Part shown: positions 63,830 through 64,000 of the stretch, one piece after another
Layout: each line of letters starts with the position of its first letter
How positions within the stretch are numbered: the stretch's first letter is position 1
From: Betaproteobacteria bacterium
GTDB lineage: Bacteria > Pseudomonadota > Gammaproteobacteria > Burkholderiales > Rhodocyclaceae
Assembly: GCA_016720065.1 (NCBI GenBank)
Contig: JADJXY010000001.1
Span: forward strand, 522,001-586,000
Reading direction: 5' to 3'
DNA length: 64,000 nucleotides
Program-made: the position numbers and the translations under genes
Notes under the pieces: generated by a model
Databases searched by the model: none
The model's input: only the letters and a program-made list of their open reading frames with translations
Told to the model about the DNA's origin: nothing

Positions 63830-64000
63830 AGATACTCATCGTGACCTACAGCGATCGCCAGGGGGGGGCAGGGAAGGCTTTGCTCCGTATCGCCGGGCAT
63901 CTTCAAGCCTGTGGCCAATCTGTCAGCGTCATGGTAGCCCGCCGGGAGTCAGTTTCCGATCTCGTCGATGGGCCCGGGCGCGGGTGGAATGGCTCTGCTG
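63826..64000 (+). CDS. Glycosyltransferase, N-terminal part (cut by window end)
   Basis: The first 58 codons of a gene that runs past the window. MKILIVTYSDRQGGAGKALLRIAGHL is the typical N-terminus of GT4 glycosyltransferases (S-D-x2-G-G-A with a following helix). ATG 63826 overlaps the preceding stop in an ATGA arrangement. Confidence 0.75.
   Translation, partial: MKILIVTYSDRQGGAGKALLRIAGHLQACGQSVSVMVARRESVSDLVDGPGRGWNGSA

Overview
This window is GC-rich, densely coded bacterial chromosome, most probably from a betaproteobacterium of the Rhodocyclales (Azospira/Dechloromonas/Azoarcus-like). The evidence is the one-locus mlaFEDACB set with an ibaG-murA neighbour, a single his cluster ending in hinT-tatABC, short-form HisG (the HisZ-dependent type), and frequent GTG/TTG starts with 4- or 8-base gene overlaps. 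No rRNA, tRNA or CRISPR array was seen. The taxonomic assignment is inference from gene content.

Layout. 1-1218 (-): 5'-complete, window-truncated sigma-54 response regulator. 1296-7984 (+): lipid-asymmetry transport (mlaFEDACB), an ABC-2 exporter pair, ibaG and murA. The end of murA sits inside a 68-bp tandem repeat (7957-8188). 8228-9121 (-): cation diffusion facilitator. 9174-20083 (+ mostly): hisG, hisD, a two-gene chromate transporter, a VapBC-type toxin-antitoxin pair whose antitoxin is frameshifted, two small genes and hisC on the minus strand, then hisBHAFIE, hinT and tatABC. 20091-26801: amidotransferase, DegS-type protease, Nif3-like protein, FimV-like protein and a frameshifted CNMP/CBS/DUF294 protein. 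26992-34715: MATE pump, sucCD, an unusual class A penicillin-binding protein and an ornithine-cyclodeaminase-like enzyme.

34810-47024 (+) is a compact eight-gene signalling operon: CHASE2 Ser/Thr kinase, PP2C phosphatase, double-FHA protein, CHASE2 class III nucleotide cyclase, metallo-beta-lactamase-fold cyclic-nucleotide phosphodiesterase, a cNMP-cNMP-rhodanese protein, a GAF-fused PilB/GspE-type ATPase and a GAF-HD-GYP protein. It brings writers, readers and erasers of protein phosphorylation and cyclic nucleotides together with a pilus/secretion motor and a probable c-di-GMP phosphodiesterase. I regard this as the strongest candidate for an undescribed integrated system.

47091-48732 is an intact two-ORF IS3-like insertion sequence. 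Just beyond it, 48768-49792 holds a sigma-54 promoter with upstream repeats, two tandem very short type IV pilin genes (both 53 residues when mature), a small secreted cysteine protein and a strong terminator. Then follow an ABC-2 permease, a membrane-anchored protein, a TPR/O-GlcNAc-transferase-like enzyme and the ABC ATPase. The arrangement recalls the short-pilin locus of Geobacter (comparison from memory). From 54469 to the window end lies a glycan cassette: large membrane protein, GtrA-like flippase, FAD oxidoreductase, GtrB-like and other glycosyltransferases, MurJ-like flippase and methyltransferase. It may make a surface glycan or decorate the pili.

Two minus-strand genes (12594-12832 and 24922-26801) each carry a single frameshift. 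They may be real lesions or assembly errors. All functions are read from motifs by eye; no database search was run.
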